A stretch of DNA of 5,406 nucleotides, from positions 1-5,406 of the forward strand of contig JAFXRA010000325.1 of the NCBI GenBank assembly GCA_017526725.1, written 5' to 3'. The stretch's first letter is position 1, and every line of letters begins with the position of its first letter. The stretch is from Candidatus Rifleibacteriota bacterium. Lineage in GTDB: Bacteria > Riflebacteria > Ozemobacteria > Ozemobacterales > Ozemobacteraceae. Below the pieces are notes generated by a model, which was given only the letters and a program-made list of their open reading frames with translations, was not told the DNA's origin and made no database searches. The position numbers and the translations under genes were made by a program. Of this stretch, positions 4,050 through 5,406 are shown piece by piece.

Positions 4050-5390
4050 TTATCTATAGGCGATGATTCTTGATTCGATTGTTTCCTGAGATTCACCTAA
4101 GACTTCGCTGGCAGCTTCATCAAAACTTTTACCGATAGAAAGCAGTCTTAAAAGGTCTGCAACAGAATTCCAGCCATATTCGTTAATTAATTTGCAGGTT
4201 GTATTAAAAGAAAGTTTATAAAGCTTTATTGCTGTAATACGGTTGGGCGAGCTTTTAAAACCATCATCAATACTTTGTAATTTATCATCGTATTCAAAAA
4301 AAACTTCACTGATTTCTGGTAATTCCTCACTGTTTTTTTCAAAAATCTGGGCTAATCCTTCATTCAGCCAGATTGGGCAGTTTCCAGAAGAGGCAAGAAA
4401 TACCACATGATGAGTATATTCGTGTAAAATTGCACCCTTTAAGGCAATCGGAAGAGTATTCGCAGGAACTGGAAGTTTTATTTTGCCGTCATAGACTCCG
4501 CCAGCCCAGTCAGGTAAATCATGAACCATTTTAAAATCATTGGTTTGAAATAAAAATACTTTGGCTTTCTGTTCTGGATAATAATTCAGCTTGTTGCCAA
4601 CTTCTTCGTATGCATTTTCAAGCTGTTCAAGCAGTTCTTCAACCCATTCTTCCGAGAATGAGTCAGGACAAGCCAATTCAAAATGCTTTCCTGAGAAAGT
4701 ATTTGTGCTTTGTTCTACAGAAGCTTCTTTATCTAGTTTGTTTAAAAGTTCTGTACATTTTGAGTCATTCGGGTTCATTTCCAGACAGCGGTTTAAATAA
4801 AAACGACATTCTGTCAGATCGCCATTCAGATATAAAAGTCTTGAAAGGGCATAATTTGCTTTGTAATCATTGGGAAAACGTTCTGTAAATTCTTGTAGAG
4901 TTGCTATAGCAGAATTTGAATTTTCTATTTTCTGATACGCTGTGGCTGCTTTAATAGCCAAATCGCTGTCATTTGGTCGAAGTTTGAGAAGTTCTTTGAT
5001 TTCTTTGTCTGCTTCGCTGTTGTTTTTTATTGTTACCAGCGTTGAAAGCAGATTAAGTCTTATTGAGATATCTTCAGGTTTTTGGTCTTTTGCGTTTCTG
5101 AACTCTCTTACAGCTTCTTTAAAATTCTGTTGTTTTGCGTATTTTACACCTAAGTTATTTCTTGCACAGGCTAGATTGGCCAGAGCTGTGTCATTAAAAG
5201 GGTCTAGCTGACAGGCTTTTTCAAAATCGGCAATAGCGCCTTTGGTATTGCCTTGGGAAATTTTATATAGCCCTTGTTTATTGAGTATCCAAGCATCATC
5301 TGTATTGTTGGCAAAAACAGGAGTTGCCAAAGATATGGCAGTACATAGTGTCAGATAATGAAATTTATTAAATTTTAAGGAAAAGTTCAT
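4050..5390 (-). CDS. secreted TPR protein with C-terminal peptidase MA-like gluzincin domain
   Basis: This 446-residue protein starts with a likely Sec signal peptide: basic n-region with Lys at 6 and 9, hydrophobic core to about 26, and cleavage after VFA (A27). A lipobox at Cys16 is less likely because Leu precedes it. Residues about 33-207 hold roughly five TPR repeats (GNTKGAIADFEKACQLDP, FKEAVREFRNA and others), a protein-interaction scaffold. After a linker, about 235-440 resembles the peptidase MA-like domain (PF13485): AGGVYDGKIKLPV (296-308), the zinc motif HEYTH (323-327) and WLNEGLAQIF (341-350), with E344 as probable third ligand. All catalytic residues seem present, so an extracytoplasmic zinc protease is plausible; substrate unknown. 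ATG at 5390 is preferred over TTG at 5393; no good ribosome site is visible in the 16 bases shown upstream. It precedes the XRE promoter and is probably functionally separate. Confidence 0.88.
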   Translation of the reverse strand: MNFSLKFNKFHYLTLCTAISLATPVFANNTDDAWILNKQGLYKISQGNTKGAIADFEKACQLDPFNDTALANLACARNNLGVKYAKQQNFKEAVREFRNAKDQKPEDISIRLNLLSTLVTIKNNSEADKEIKELLKLRPNDSDLAIKAATAYQKIENSNSAIATLQEFTERFPNDYKANYALSRLLYLNGDLTECRFYLNRCLEMNPNDSKCTELLNKLDKEASVEQSTNTFSGKHFELACPDSFSEEWVEELLEQLENAYEEVGNKLNYYPEQKAKVFLFQTNDFKMVHDLPDWAGGVYDGKIKLPVPANTLPIALKGAILHEYTHHVVFLASSGNCPIWLNEGLAQIFEKNSEELPEISEVFFEYDDKLQSIDDGFKSSPNRITAIKLYKLSFNTTCKLINEYGWNSVADLLRLLSIGKSFDEAASEVLGESQETIESRIIAYR

Positions 5391-5406
5391 CAAGCTTTGA
5401 GGTCTA

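Noticed and set aside
4591..5211. Several plus-strand open frames across the TPR-peptidase gene, and similar ones at 2150-2908 and 3382-3636
   Set aside because: They are antisense shadows of well-supported minus-strand genes and show no domain of their own.

Overview
The window looks like chromosomal DNA from an AT-rich bacterium, most probably a gut- or rumen-type Treponema (Spirochaetota) or, less likely, a clostridial relative. This rests on remembered family likeness, not a search: the Y-family polymerase has the tail style of those groups (clamp motif QLELF, final residues QIGGHKA), the XRE/ImmA-IrrE protein pair is of a type common there, and the intergenic DNA is full of short hairpins and 7- and 9-base tandem repeats. 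There are six protein genes, one on the plus strand and five on the minus strand. No tRNA, rRNA, CRISPR array, transposase or integrase was seen.

Layout, left to right. (1) 1-285 (+): the end of a YggS/PLPHP-type pyridoxal-phosphate-binding protein. (2) 290-457 (-): a 55-residue YolD-like protein that is easy to overlook; it converges on yggS with four bases between the stops. (3) 458-1049: about 590 bases without a convincing gene, holding a long inverted repeat, hairpins, a 9-base tandem repeat, a palindromic repeat element and two 7-base tandem arrays, the last running into the stop codon of the next gene. (4) 1050-2426 (-): a UmuC/DinB-type translesion DNA polymerase with intact active site and clamp-binding motif. 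(5) 2426-3184 (-): an ImmA/IrrE-family zinc metallopeptidase joined to the polymerase by a one-base TAATG overlap. (6) 3191-3313: a second, longer member of the palindromic repeat family, whose last hairpin contains the only plausible ribosome binding site of the peptidase gene. (7) 3342-3917 (-): an XRE-family repressor. (8) 3918-4049: its promoter (TTGACA, 17 bases, TAATAT) surrounded by three TTCAC-type operator-like sites. (9) 4050-5390 (-): a secreted TPR protein with a C-terminal gluzincin (peptidase MA-like) domain, probably unrelated to the rest.

How the genes may work together. Repressor, repressor-cleaving protease and error-prone polymerase lie in that order on one strand behind one apparent autoregulated promoter, with a YolD-like partner further on. 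The arrangement parallels DdrO/IrrE of Deinococcus and ImmR/ImmA of ICEBs1, and the polymerase/YolD pairs of Bacillus (yolD-uvrX, yqjX-yqjW). The inference is a self-contained, LexA-independent damage-response cassette: a signal activates the protease, the XRE repressor is cleaved, and the cassette including the polymerase is derepressed. This is the most interesting thing in the window. It is a hypothesis from gene order, motifs and operator-like DNA, not a demonstrated function.
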